Below are positions 1-12,000 of a stretch of DNA of 64,000 nt, piece after piece. Source of the DNA: Tubiluchus corallicola (taxonomy: Eukaryota > Priapulida > Priapulimorpha > Priapulimorphida > Tubiluchidae). Position numbers and translations under genes: made by a program. Each line of letters opens with the position of its first letter. Position 1 is the first letter of the stretch. Where the stretch lies: contig JAQGDQ010000010.1 of assembly GCA_030141605.1 (NCBI GenBank), positions 931,501-995,500 of the forward strand, written 5' to 3'. Under the pieces are notes generated by a model, which saw only the letters and a list, made by a program, of their open reading frames with translations, did no database searches and was not told the origin of the DNA.

Positions 1-841
1 GAAAGTTTAAATTGTACTAACATTTGAACATAAACTTGCAGCAAAACAAGTTTATGCGTTCTGGTTCATTTATTTACTGATTCATGATTTAGCTTGTTAC
101 TTAGCAGATTCAAATACGTACAAAGTAACGACCAACAGTAAAAGACCTACACGGTAAAAATAACTGCGACAAATGACGTTTTTGGAAAGCTCCGAGGTAG
201 TCCTTTTTAATTATAGGGGTACTGGTAAACACTTACTGTATCAATACACAATTATACAAATGTAAATATATGATCGATAAATTTTACAGTACTGCCAGTC
301 TGCCACGCATAAGTTTCAATAAGTAAAAACCGAGCTAGAAGATACAGTTCTGTTAAAACTACTAAGAACCCATTTCATATTTTTATGAAACAGCAGCGTT
401 AAATGTTCCAGCATATATTTTCTAAGTATCGCAGAAGAAGTAGTCGCAGCATTGACAAAAAGCCAGATTCGGTTAGACTGATCAAGCGATTTTGCAATCT
501 TTTAAGTGGGTTAAGATAATGAGCGGGCAGAGGCAACAGCTATCTGGCTGCAGCACTGCATTCACGGTGCATTCTGAAAATAAGATGACAGGATCATATC
601 AGAAGAAAGTTGTTACGTTATGAATGACGAGACAGTTAGGAAAGAGAAAATGGAAAATTATTGGTAACATTTTGGAAGAAGGAAGACAATGACTGTGCTA
701 TTGCAATGATATGGGCTCTAAACGCGGTGGGGTGGCGAAAACCACCTGGAGACGGAACCGTCGAAAAAAAGACAGTCAGGAACATTGAAACATAAAAAGT
801 AGAAGATAGCAATCAGAACAAAGTTACACAGAGGCGACAGA

Positions 842-909
842 CTAGTCGTCGCTATCCGTCCTAGTTTCTAAACTGTCAATATCAGAGGTTATAAAACGAC
901 TTGCCGTGA
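842..909 (-). CDS. Possible terminal exon of an unseen minus-strand gene
   Basis: An acceptor-like ttatgccttttctag is followed in one frame by 22 codons reading A-S-R-F-I-T-S-D-I-D-S-L-E-T-R-T-D-S-D-D and a stop. A second possible exon lies at 1525-1595 (minus, donor GTAAGA; one frame reads E-S-D-H-N-C-S-T-R-E-G-L-W-L-L-N). Their phases do not join directly, and no further exons were found, so this is only a hint. Confidence 0.22.
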
Positions 910-1463
910 CTAGAAAAGGCATAATAAAGGTTGCCCAGGGTCTTATAAACGTAGGTCTTTCGCCCCCGTATAAATGAATTTTAGTCAGCACCGCCACTAG
1001 TTTTTTTTCATGACATCATTAGGCAAACTGTGACCAAGGATAAAGAGATTCACCTACCTATAAGATAGTCTAACTCGCTGTATGCGATACAAATGTAGAA
1101 TGACTACAAACTTCAGACTTGTACATACTTTTAAAACATTTCTAAACAATCACCTCAAGTGAGCGGCACGCAATAATTTTCTGTTTCGCCAGAATTTTGC
1201 ATTTCTTTTTTGCATAAAGAAATAGGTAGGCCCAATTTGCTGAATTTCTGATTTCGATGTCATTTATTGTTATACAACAAAACTTTTATGAATCAAGTGC
1301 GCATGGGGGCTTGCAATGTTTAAGAACGTGAAAAAAAATCAAGTATTTTACCGCTTGCAAAATTAAAAAGTACGTGTTTATTTCGTGACTATTGACCATA
1401 TACAAAATGTTAGTTTCATTGGACAAACAAACTGGTAAGCATTATATATATATAATGTTAGTA

Positions 1464-1507
<44 letters not shown>

Positions 1508-3474
1508 CGATCCAAATTTCTTACCTTTTCAACACCTGCTTGATTAAGTAACCAGAGTCCTTCACGAGTGGAGCAATTATGATCTGATTCACCATCTCAG
1601 TTTGTATTTATAGAGCGCCTACATTATTATAACCGGTATGCTAACACGCACAGCACATTGTTAATTGTGAAAAGACAATTATTAAAAAACTTAAAACGTT
1701 TAATTCAACGATGCTAGTTCGAAGAGAAATCCTGGAATGTTATTGGTATAATTAGCCTCTCTGAAACTTGAATTCTGCAACAAAGTCTTCCGTTTTTTGT
1801 TAAAAATTGTTTTTTAGTCGATTGTCAATTATATATGCCTTCAGCTTGGTAGAAAACTGTTACTGAAATAATTATTCTGTAGTTTATATTTCAACTCAAG
1901 AACGGAGTTCGCAAAGTTTAATTGACAAATTTTTTAGGTGCTCAATTACGTGAAATGATGCTTGAATAGTAGCTGATTACAAACCACTTGGAAATATAAA
2001 GCTATATTCTAAAATACGGACTTAAAATAGGCGTTGCAAGCTTCATTCATGTGGACCTATACAGCAAGAATATTACTAAATAATAGCTTCAGCTTTAAAC
2101 GCCTCAACTTGAATCCGCCATCAAAAACACCGCTCATTAAGTCTAATTATTATTATAACAAATACCATTGGGTATTAATTTTAACAAAGAAGTTTCATGC
2201 GGTTTAATGAGCTCTACTGGCAGATTTTCAGTGACTCGAAAAACAATAATGAATACGGAGCAATGCGCATAACTACAAGGGCTTAAGCAAGAACGGGGTT
2301 AAACACAAGAAGAGATAAAAAAAAGTTGTTTTATTATAGGTTAACGTAAGTTTTTTGTTTGATGGGTTACATAAACAACATTTTGAACGTCGGCTCGTCG
2401 ACGTATGTGCAAGGCGCATATACTTTTTCGCTAACACAGATATTTTCCCCCGTATAAATTAAAACTTTTTTGAAATTTTTATACGTAATATAACAGTGTA
2501 AAAGTATACAGTATAAACGGGCAAGCGTGTAAATGTTAATAAATAAACAGCAGAGAGAAAATTGCCAGAAAAGTCTTTATGCAATAGCCTGCTCATGTTA
2601 TTTTACTGCTTATCATTGCGCGTCAGTAATGGCTAATTTACCCGCAATTAATTTACTACTATAGAACAAATAAAATCTTTTTGCCTTGGCCCGTAACTTA
2701 GTTCTCTCTTCCAAACATTGTCGTTGCCACCATGGCTACTGCTGATGTTGTTCATAGCTGTGATAGTGGTGACGTCTAACGTCCGAAACAGTATAAAAAA
2801 TAAAATTGTTCGCTGTCCAGACTAACGCGAATAATGGCCATTTGGGTAGATACTTAATTTCTCAATAATCTGACTGTTAACCCGAGATTACCAAAACTTT
2901 GTGTAAATGTAAAAATAATGAATAGGTAGATAAGCAAGCCAAAATCATTATTGCATACTAATCTTACGTATACGAATGTACATAAGATATGTATACTGAA
3001 GGCGTGTATCAGTCAATTGTACATAACCTATGTGTACGACTGCGCATTTTAGAAAAGAAGTGAAGTAGAATTGCAGAACCAAATAGCACAGATAAAATTA
3101 GACACTATAATGATTAAGGAATCAACCGCCAGGTGGCTCCACGGTTCAGTGTAATGCCTAGCACAATTTACTCTGAATAATTACATAACGCAGCTGCATT
3201 AATCATTATCCACTACCCAAAATACTTTGTTGTAGAAAAGAAAAAGAAAATTGTACATAGGCTATTTACAGCCAAATGTAAATGAGGAATAGCTCTAAGC
3301 AGCGACATAACTTAATTCACGTAAGCTAGGAGAAAAGAGGTTAAAGAAATAAATTGCCTGGTAATGCAAAAAAGAATTAAACAATACAAAAGTTTTGAAC
3401 ATTGCAGTGATTACAATAGGGTGAATTTTTATGTTTACAAGAACAGCTTTTTCATATCCACAGGGTATAACCTA
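910..3474. other. Non-coding AT-rich stretch
   Basis: Apart from the TA repeat and the weak exon hint at 1525-1595, I see nothing coding. A perfect-context ATG (gccaccatgg, 2730-2739) opens only a 15-codon frame. Confidence 0.5.
1441..1506. repeat. (TA)n with (TATG)n
   Basis: Two TA tracts, the second flanked by inverted catacata/tatgtatg words that make it self-complementary. Confidence 0.9.
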
Positions 3475-3875
3475 CATGGCCTATTTCAGCCTAAGCGAGG
3501 CCCGGGGGAGTGGGGCGTGTCAGGCCCAATGGGGGGGGCGAAGCGCCTGGGGGGCGGGCGCTACCATGGTTGGCGCCCAGAACATTTTTGAACTGCTAGA
3601 ACGCCGGAGAAGCATTTTCGAAGAGAAAATATGGAGTTATACAGTTGTTAAAGGAAAGAACAATTGAAAGGAAAACTGCTTTATTCTCAAGACCAGTCTT
3701 TAATACTTGTCAATAGTCGCAAACGGCGCGTGTGCGGCAAGAGAGAGAGACGAGAGAGGGAGAGAGGAGGCAGTATGTACACATAAATGAAATAAATGTT
3801 ACCTTGGCGCGAGGCCCCCCTGCAGGGCGAGGCCCCGGGGAAGTATCTCCACTCCCCCCCCTGAAATAGGCCCTG
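3475..3875. mobile_element. GC-rich hAT-type MITE (401 bp)
   Basis: Terminal inverted repeats of 15 bp, CATGGCCTATTTCAG and (from the other end) CAGGGCCTATTTCAG, are flanked by an 8-bp target duplication ATAACCTA (3467-3474 and 3876-3883). The inside is strongly GC-rich, with gggg/cccc runs and a GA tract, unlike the surroundings. No transposase. Confidence 0.8.
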
Positions 3876-4606
3876 ATAACCTAATCATTTGCTGTGAGGG
3901 AAGGGAATTGGAACAATGAAACAATAGTATAGAAAGACAGAGAATGGACATGCAAAACCTTGACATGGCATTTAATTACCAGGCTACCGACTAAAAATGA
4001 ACAAGAGCAAAAAGGAACAATAGTAAAACTGAATTCATGATATTATTTCCTACTAACCATACTAACCACTCCATCAGCAACATTAAAATTTTGTTATAAA
4101 ACTTTAGTACAAGTTCAATTTGTAAAGTTTCTAGAAATCAAAGTAAATAACTCATCATCATGTGAACAATTTGAGAACATAACACGACAGCCTACACAAA
4201 AAAGAACAGCAGTTAGCACTTCATAGCTAAGGCAAATAAGAGGCCGACTACCAAATATATAATAGTATTAGTTTACAAAATACTAGTTTTACTACATTTT
4301 CTATACGCTTTTGCACTTCTCCAAAAAAAAAACAAATGAAAAAATTATATAAAATAAATATGTTACGAAACTATGCGCTAAGACTAATATTAGGTCTCTT
4401 ACACAAAGAATCTATATAAACCAAACTTAAGAAGGTATATTCAGTAACTGCATAACTTCAACCTACATTTGTTCGCTTTCAAATTGTAAACAATTGTAAA
4501 TTGCAAACAAATTGTAAACAAAATATCACGAGATGAATTAAACGCCAAAACATTTAATTTGAAAAAACAGAACGTACAATCACTTTAGAAACAAATCTGT
4601 AGTAAA

Positions 4607-4690
4607 AATGCCGTCCAGCTCTGTAACTCACTGCCACTTGAAATCAAACGTATTAAATGCATTAACCACGTTCAAATTAAAGGCACTAAT
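4607..4690 (+). pseudogene. LINE ORF2 C-terminal scrap
   Basis: The frame reads N-S-L-P-L-E-I-K-R-I-K, like the W-N-S-L-P-x-x-I...F-K-x-x-L motif near the end of many LINE ORF2 proteins. Very short. Confidence 0.35.
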
Positions 4691-5713
4691 GATGCCTAGA
4701 TTTGAATACCCAATTCATCAAAAGGACAACTTACACAGTAATGTAGCTATCATTTATCTCATTCCTTTTAAAGACTTTTGTCGTTTTCTCATTTTTGATC
4801 ACAGCAACTTTGGATTTGATTTCTAACGGCCAATAAAACACTATGATAGAATCTGTGCACTGCAATAAATTCCAAATTAAATTCTAACGTGTTAGATGTT
4901 CTCTTTTGCAGTTCTATGTTAAATACTGGCAAAATTATGGCGATTTAAAGTATTTTGTCATTTTCGATGGCGGCCATTTTGAATTGGACCTCTAACGGCA
5001 TCAAAGGTCAAAACTGATTTCCCTCCTCCTCTAAAATGAAACAATACGACATCTCCTACCAAAGCTAGAAATTTCACACTTTTCTCAAAAACTGCACAAT
5101 TTTCGTGCTTATCTGCAGTACTACCAGGAGATATTGTAATTATTTAACCTGCTAATTGTCAGTTTGTAAATATGTAAAATATGTAAAGTTTTACGTTTAA
5201 AGCTATGTTTTATTATACGTACCTACAATTTAGTTTTTGCACTTTTGCACGTGCGTTCAACAAGTGTATGTTTTTTAAACTTTCATTGATTGGTTATCTT
5301 AAAATTTTGTGATGATACTCAATAGTCTAATGGCAAATGAAGATGTTACTAAAATTACTAAACTAGAGAACAATTTATTGCGCAATCAATTGAAAATCTA
5401 TCATACCCTCAATAACTAGTTGTAGAAGCCTTGTGCGTCTCGCAGATCGAACTGGATGGTTTGAAAATTCACCATACATTAACCTTGCTAAACAAATTAA
5501 AGTTACCTTGTGAAACACATATGCTACGACAGCATGTGTTGCAGGATCCAGAGTTCAGTCCTGATCTCTTTAAGTCAAATTCGGTCTTACTCCAATCATA
5601 TCTTTCAAAACTTTAGGCTGAGCGAAATGCGTGAGGCGTGCAAACAAAATATTGAAGACATTAAGTTCTGTACTACAGTACTCGTTGTTGTTGTATCTCC
5701 TCATCATTTGTTC

Positions 5714-6025
5714 TTAATATGAGAGTTTACAGCGGTAGTACTTAGGGTCCATATATTCCTTAATCTGCCAATGTAGTTTTCCTAAATATTTACATTTCTT
5801 CCGCTCTTCATTTCCTTTGTGTTTAACACGAAACTCCGCAGTTTTTCTTTCATTAACTTTTAAGCTCATTTCTTTGTACTTTGCTGTAACTGTTCTTCTA
5901 ATGACGTCTGTATCGTCTTTTGCTTTTGTCAAGAAAAAAATATGACTGGCGTGTCGCATATCAATGACATCAGATGGTTCCTTCCGTATAATATAATAGT
6001 AGTTATGCTCTTTTACACGTGGCAT
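5714..6025 (-). pseudogene. LINE reverse transcriptase fragment
   Basis: The 103-codon frame reads K-D-D-T-D-V-I, then L-K-V-N-E-R-K-T, and K-C-K-Y-L-G, the classic order of the LINE palm motif ([YA]-x-D-D-T-D), the L-x-V-N-x-x-K-T strand and the K-Y-L-G turn. Y-A-D-D has decayed to A-K-D-D, and sequence on both sides is non-coding, so this is a dead remnant. Confidence 0.6.
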
Positions 6026-6877
6026 AATAAAATTATCCCATTTAAATCTATGTAAGTGTGATCTTGCAAATGATTATTGGTTCCTTATAAGATTGTTCCA
6101 AGAAACAGCCAGATAAAAGTAAATAAAATAATTATTTAATAAGACTGAGGTAGTCCCTTTGAGACCGGCCATGCATATGTTGGTCGGAAAGGATCTGTTT
6201 TCCTTCGCAATAGACTTCTACCTCAATATTAAATTTTTACAGTAAAATGCTAACAAACAATGTCATTATCTACCAGATTGTTTCTAAAGAATTTAACAAT
6301 GTATGTCTTTTAACAGTATGAACATTTGATGCTTTTGACATGTCCAATAAAACAGTTTAACCGTAATCTCCAAACGTAGCCTTTTCAGCTAAAATCATGT
6401 AATTTTGACCTAATCCAGTGGTATTTCTTCCAATTGCCACGCAGGTCGGATTGTACTGATCCCCATATGTAGACAGTCAAAAATCATTATATAATTGATT
6501 GATATAGAAATAGAGTTAGACATATATAGCCATCTATATTGGTCATATATACAGCACATGAGATACTTGAAATTTGGAGTTTCAGTTTTGCACAGATTAG
6601 TAAAAAGAATTTGCGCAACAAATTCGCAACTGTTAAAATCAATTCATTCAACTGCACATATAAATCTAAATGGTAAAATTGAAATAAAGCTTAAAACAAC
6701 AGAAAAAGGAAAAGTGAAAAATGTTTAGAACTTTTTTATTAAACGCTATTGATCCAATATATATGGCCAAAAGTTTCCTTATGATGATTTTCGACAGGTT
6801 CTCACTTTTTACCTAACTTTGATAACAGAACAGAATGGATTTTTGTAAATCTTAAAAAATTGTGTTGTACCATCTGA

Positions 6878-7195
6878 CTATTCGGCGTGCTCTGTCAGGT
6901 GAATATTATACCATCCTTGCTTGCAGAATTGTGAAAAACTTTTTCTTGGGTTTAAACTGTGTAATGCTCTAACTGCTTTCAAATGGCGTGACGAATCATT
7001 TTCTAACTTTTCTATTTCTTCTTGTAGTGCATTTACTTTGATTTCTATGTCGTTTTTATCCGTTAATTAATTTGCCACGTTGTTTTTATCCTCGGACCTC
7101 TTGACCAGCAGCATATTGTCAATAAAATACCTTAAGTGCAAAACGCTTTTCTCGCCGTTTCGGCAAGACGAAACCCGAAGGTGCGAGGACGCCAT
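6878..7195 (-). pseudogene. Intronless 105-codon ORF with one internal TAA
   Basis: ATG at 7195 (in a small CpG-rich patch) to TAG at 6878-6880 is one continuous frame with a single in-frame TAA at codon 43. Before it: M-A-S-S-H-L-R-V-S-S-C-R-N-G-E-K-S. After it: a helical segment K-V-N-A-L-Q-E-E-I-E-K-L-E-N-D, then L-N-P-R-K-S-F-S-Q-F. Frame conservation on both sides suggests a once-intact gene or transposon ORF. A donor-like AAG/GTATTT after codon 21 also allows a spliced first exon. Family unknown. Confidence 0.4.
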
Positions 7196-8459
7196 GATTA
7201 TTTATACTTAGTAATGGTTTTACTATTACGTGTTTAGTTGCTCATTTAGTAAAGCCAGTATAAATTAAAATAACTAATGCGAATATTTAAACACAAACTG
7301 ACGCACAGAAATTGATTCTATAAGCCCCGTGGCATGGACTACTTTTTTTGATGTCATTTTTATGTTATTCCTAGTTCGTGTGTTTTTAAGAGAGGTAGTA
7401 CTAGTAACTAGGCCTGGCTGAACCCTAATTAATTAGACTAGTGAATTTTATTAGTGTTATTTTACCCTACCAGCTTACTGTGCTCAGTGTCAGAATTGCC
7501 AGCCGGTTGTATTTCTCTTGCTATTGTCGTTATTTAACATTATAATGAATTATGATAGTAATAATATCATAATATTAATATAATTATGATGTTGGCAAGG
7601 AAAAACTTGTCAGCTATCCTGTACACATTTTAATGTTCAACTTAAGCAAGGTATTTCTGGTATTTTAAGCTGCTTAATTAAATGAATTATTAACAGATTA
7701 CCAGGTACCATCATTCTTCAGTTCCAAAATTAAGTAGTGTCACATGTTAGTTTGTTTCAAATTTTACCAGTACAAGGCTTTGGAACTTTTTAGTTAAGAA
7801 GCTAAGTGTTTCGACTGAAAAGTGATTAGCAATGAACTGAGATATTAAATTTTGAATTTTGTTACAGTGTATGGATAAATTTTGCAAGCCTAAGATTAAA
7901 CATTAAGGGAAAAGTGTTTTATCATGCATTATCTTTAATTCAGACATAAACTCAGCTTAGCTGATTGAAGACATAGCAGCAGTTTGATTGAAATTCATTT
8001 TCTAGTAAGGCAAATTTATGTAATTTTGATAAAGTGATACTTATCTGCTTCAGAAAAGATGATTTGAATTTTGGTGCTAAAAATACTGAAGAAAGTAACT
8101 TGGAAGACAAATTTGCATGCTTTCCAGAGAGAAAAGTAGTGGTCAGTAGTTTTGCAGTACTCTAATGAAATTTTAATTTTGTTGATGAACGTTTCCTTAA
8201 GCTGTCTGTCTCTGTTTTCTGGGGATTTTTTTGGATTATTGGAGGATTTTTATTTTTCTTCCGTAATTCTACTGTCTGTAACGATTGATGAGTAAAGTTC
8301 TTTGGGTTGAATATTGGATATTTATATAAAATGGCTTAGTTTTTAGTCGCTTACAATAGTTTTTATTCTTCCCACCTAGTTGGTAGCTGACTATAGTCTT
8401 TATCTGACCTAGAATTACAAATGTATTTTAAAAATGTTCTCTTTTGTAGTTTGTGCACA

Positions 8460-8513
8460 ATGTCTGATTCAGAAGCAGATCAAGGTGCTGCTAATCTAAA
8501 TACGTCTATTTAA
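8460..8513 (+). promoter_or_regulatory. Possible upstream ORF (17 codons) ahead of the zinc-finger gene start
   Basis: An ATG with A at -3 encodes MSDSEADQGAANLNTSI and stops at TAA 8511-8513, 80 nt before the main ATG at 8594. It is acidic like the main N-terminus. It could be a translational-control uORF, or the original N-terminus separated from the main frame by an indel; the intervening bases contain a partial duplication of an AAAACTCT-type segment. Which one cannot be decided by eye. Confidence 0.35.
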
Positions 8514-8593
8514 AACTCTAAATAGACTAAACTAAATAAAACTCTGGTGACAAAAGTCCTTTAGTAGCTGAGGCAGCATCTCTGTCACCAGAG

Positions 8594-9000
8594 ATGGCTG
8601 AAGAGAGTAACGAGCAGGGTGCGGGTGACAGGATCTCACCTAGTTCTCAAGTAGAATCAGATGAAGACTGCTTAAGTGAACTTGCTAAAAGTGAACATGA
8701 TAAACTAGGCGAGCAGCCAGGTTCTGAACAGTCATCGTCTAAGCCAAAAAATGAGGCAAACTCAGAGAAATTAAAATGTGATAATAGTATAGTGATACCT
8801 CAGATTGATATGAGTGACTCAAACTCCAGTTCATTGCTGCCTAAAATAAAACCAGAGGGAAAGCAATGTGAAGTGAGTATGGAAGAGGAAAATGAACATA
8901 CAAACCAGTCTGAATTGAACAGTAAAACAAATGAGGAGAAAAAGAAAACCGAAATTACCTGTGTTGGGCACACGACTAGTGATGTACTTAAACACACTAG
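8594..9000 (+). CDS. Zinc-finger gene exon 1 (start exon)
   Basis: The ATG at 8594 has a good context (G at -3 and +4). The frame is open back to a TAA at 8537, so 8594 is the first ATG of this frame. The segment is acidic and low-complexity (E, S, N, K). It ends in AG before GTAAGT, phase 2, and joins exon 2 in frame as T-R-C-E-I-M. A second ATG at 8460 opens a separate short frame (see uORF). Confidence 0.75.
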
Positions 9001-12000
9001 GTAAGTTTTTAAGTTTCTTTTGGTTTGAGTAAATCCAGGAATGAAACCAGAGGAGATACCACTGGATTTTCTGGAACCATACGCAAATTGAGATCTAGTA
9101 AAGTTGTGCAGGTTAGAGCATTGATACTGTATATGAAATAATGAGAATTTTTAATTTGTGTAAAAAAATCTCGCCCATGTTCTTAATGAACTTAAAAAAA
9201 TGCTTGACGTAAATTCATTGAAGTGACTTTTTGTCCATGAATAATACTGAAATTTTTTAGCATGTACAGAAGAAAATCTCACATGCCTTGATCCAGTCTG
9301 AATCAAATCCAAAGTAGTACTGGCTGCTCCAACTCTTAGTTGAGTCTAAAAAAAGTAAATTTGGTATTTGCGTAGCAAAAGAATCATTGGAAATCTTTCA
9401 ATACCACATCATTTTTAAATTAGCTGCTGTGTGTATTTTAGCTGTGTTATTCTTGCAATTTTTTTGTAAATTGTAGATGTGAGATCATGGAAAGTATATC
9501 AGATGACTTTGATAACATCATCGAGGAAGAGATTATGCTGTCCAGAGAAAAAGGTGTTGATATCCCAACAAACATTAATCTTTTGGACGATGACTGTCTA
9601 ATGGAAATTGATGCTAGTGACAGTGATAGTGGATCTGATGTGGTACTTTCAGTCCACAGAAAGAAGTCTTTAAATGACAAATGCAAGGCTGTATCAACAC
9701 TTTCTGCAGCTCATTCAAAAGTTCTGGGTGACAATCGTAAAGCAGTTGTTAGGTTAAAAAGACTGTCAAATGAATACATTAAGTCAGTGACTGAAAAGCA
9801 AAGGCAACGAGCAGAAAAGAAGAAAGATGGACCTTCATTAGCAGAATTAAAGAGAATAAAAGAGCAAAAGAAGACAGAAAAGTTAGAGCAAAAAGAGAAA
9901 GAGAGGGAGAGGAAAAGGGAAGAAAAGAAAGAGGAAAAGGCCAGAAAAAAACAAGAAAAGCGGCAAAGTAAAGAGAAAGAAAGATTAGAGAGACTTCAAG
10001 AGGCAGAAAAAGAAAGAATGAGAGAAAAGTTACGTCAAGAAGAGCAAGTCAGAAAAAGAGAAGAAAGAGAAAAGTCTGCGGAGAAAAAACGGCAAGGGGA
10101 AAAGGAGGAAATGAGCCGAGAAAAACAGGAAAAGCCTGAGGAAAGTGAATCACAAGAGGAAATGGAAAAACGGTGTGAAGAAGATAAAAAATTGGTTGAA
10201 GAAAAGAAACGGTTAGAGGAAAAAGTGAAGCAACAAGTTGCAGAAAAACGGAAACTGGAACTAATGAGAGAGAAGGAGCTAGAAAAACAGGAGCAAAGGA
10301 GGTTAAAAGAAGAAAAAGAGAAAGAAGAGCAAAAGAAACGGGAAGAAGAATTACGTAAACAAAATGAAAAATTACAAGAAGAAATAGAAAAGCTACGCAG
10401 CAAAGCACAGTCTAATCAACAAGATATAGAAAGTAAGGCCAGTGAAGAGCAAGATACCAATGTTGAAAGCATAACGAAGTCTGCAGAGGGCAGTTCTCCA
10501 TCTGATGCAAATGAGTTTCAGCGAAAGGAAGTGGAGAAGCGAAAACTATCCTTTCGTAGAGATGAACCTAGAAAAGAAATGAAAAGAAAGGATATTAATG
10601 ATCACGAGAAGCCCACAAATATGAATCCATTAGAACTGTACTTGCCAAAGAAGGAGCAAGCTGCAGCCGGTAAAGTTGAAGCTGCCCCACGTCAAGTCAG
10701 ATGTGACTTGTGTGGTGCTTATTTTATGAGCGATGTAAGTAGACGTTTTGCTACCTGCTTTTGGGTGTATATATAATCAGATATAAGATGATCAGATATG
10801 TAGGGATGCACCGAATACTCAGATCCGAATTTTTTCCTCGAACGTCAGTATAAAAATCTGGTCCAGTTGTAATCATTAAATGTTTCGGTAAACTTTCGGT
10901 TTATCAAAGTTACTTTTTTAGTAAATGTCATATTCGGTGAAAATTATATTAAACAAACCAAATATTTCCCTATAGTGCTTATAAAGAATTATCCGAAAAA
11001 GCTGTTAGTAAACAATAGTCATAACAGTCGACTTTTTGCTTTCTGCTTCTATATTATAACTCGAATGAAGAATGCGATGCGCCATTGATACACAAGTCGT
11101 GTCAATGTGCAGCGGCATGACGGTGCTGTATTCACTTATACGTGACAAAATAAATGAATGTGATCTCAAGCTAGTAAACTTTTATACTATTATGGTTTTG
11201 CTTAAATACTGCTATTGTTGATTGTAGAAACTAGTTTGAGCAGCTTTTGAAAGAATTATGGCTTGTTTTAAAATATAGTTAAAAACATAGATTTAGTAAT
11301 CACAATAATTTTACGTAGCTCACCACTAACTTAAAACATTGCAGGGTTTATAATTCCTTGCATTTGCTATTGCAAGAAAATTCGGTTTGGTTTTGGTTTG
11401 GTATTCCAGTCCAAAACCTTAATATTTTATTCCGTATTCAGTTCGGTAGCATTTGGTTAAGCTTCGGTTCGGTAGCATGATCGATCATTTGGTTAAGCTT
11501 CGGTTCGGTAGCATGATCGATCATTTGGTTAAGCTACGGTTCGGTAGCATGATCGATCATTTGGTCAAGCTTCGGTTCGGTAGCATTCACGCATAAAAAC
11601 TCATCTTTGGTTCGGTTGATGAAAATGTGCCATTGTTGCACTCCTACAGATATGTGAAACTGAAATTCTGTGGTTTAATATTACGTTACAAAAAAGCTGT
11701 TTAAATGACAAGCTTATTGGTAATGATAATTTTTTATTTGACACACATTTTGCCGTCTAATTTTTTAAAAACAGCTTTAATAATATTTATTTTCTTTATA
11801 ATTGGACAATGTAAGTCGATGTTAGGTGTTGTGTGCTAAACGTTCGGTAAAGAGTACTTATTCACTGCCTGCTTCACGTTTGTTTATTTTGTGAGAAATA
11901 ATGACATTTGTTTATCAAGTAGTTTACTTTTTACTGTGTTCTCATCTCACCATTAACATCCACATTGAATAAATCCTACTTTTGCCAGCATACGGCATAA

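Larger units (their letters stand above)
3884..8459. other. Intergenic stretch with LINE debris
   Basis: Outside the LINE scraps and the broken ORF at 6.9-7.2 kb, the region is AT-rich without convincing exons. The last kilobase should contain the zinc-finger gene promoter and 5' UTR; no TATA or CpG signal stands out. Confidence 0.45.

Noticed and set aside
2730-2784. Perfect Kozak ATG (gccaccatgg) with a 15-codon ORF
   Set aside because: Too short, with no splice donor or continuing frame.
10035-10408. Two minus-strand ORFs of about 120 codons over the coiled-coil exon
   Set aside because: They are antisense shadows of the GAA/AAG/GAG-rich sense codons, giving Ser/Phe/Leu-rich nonsense.
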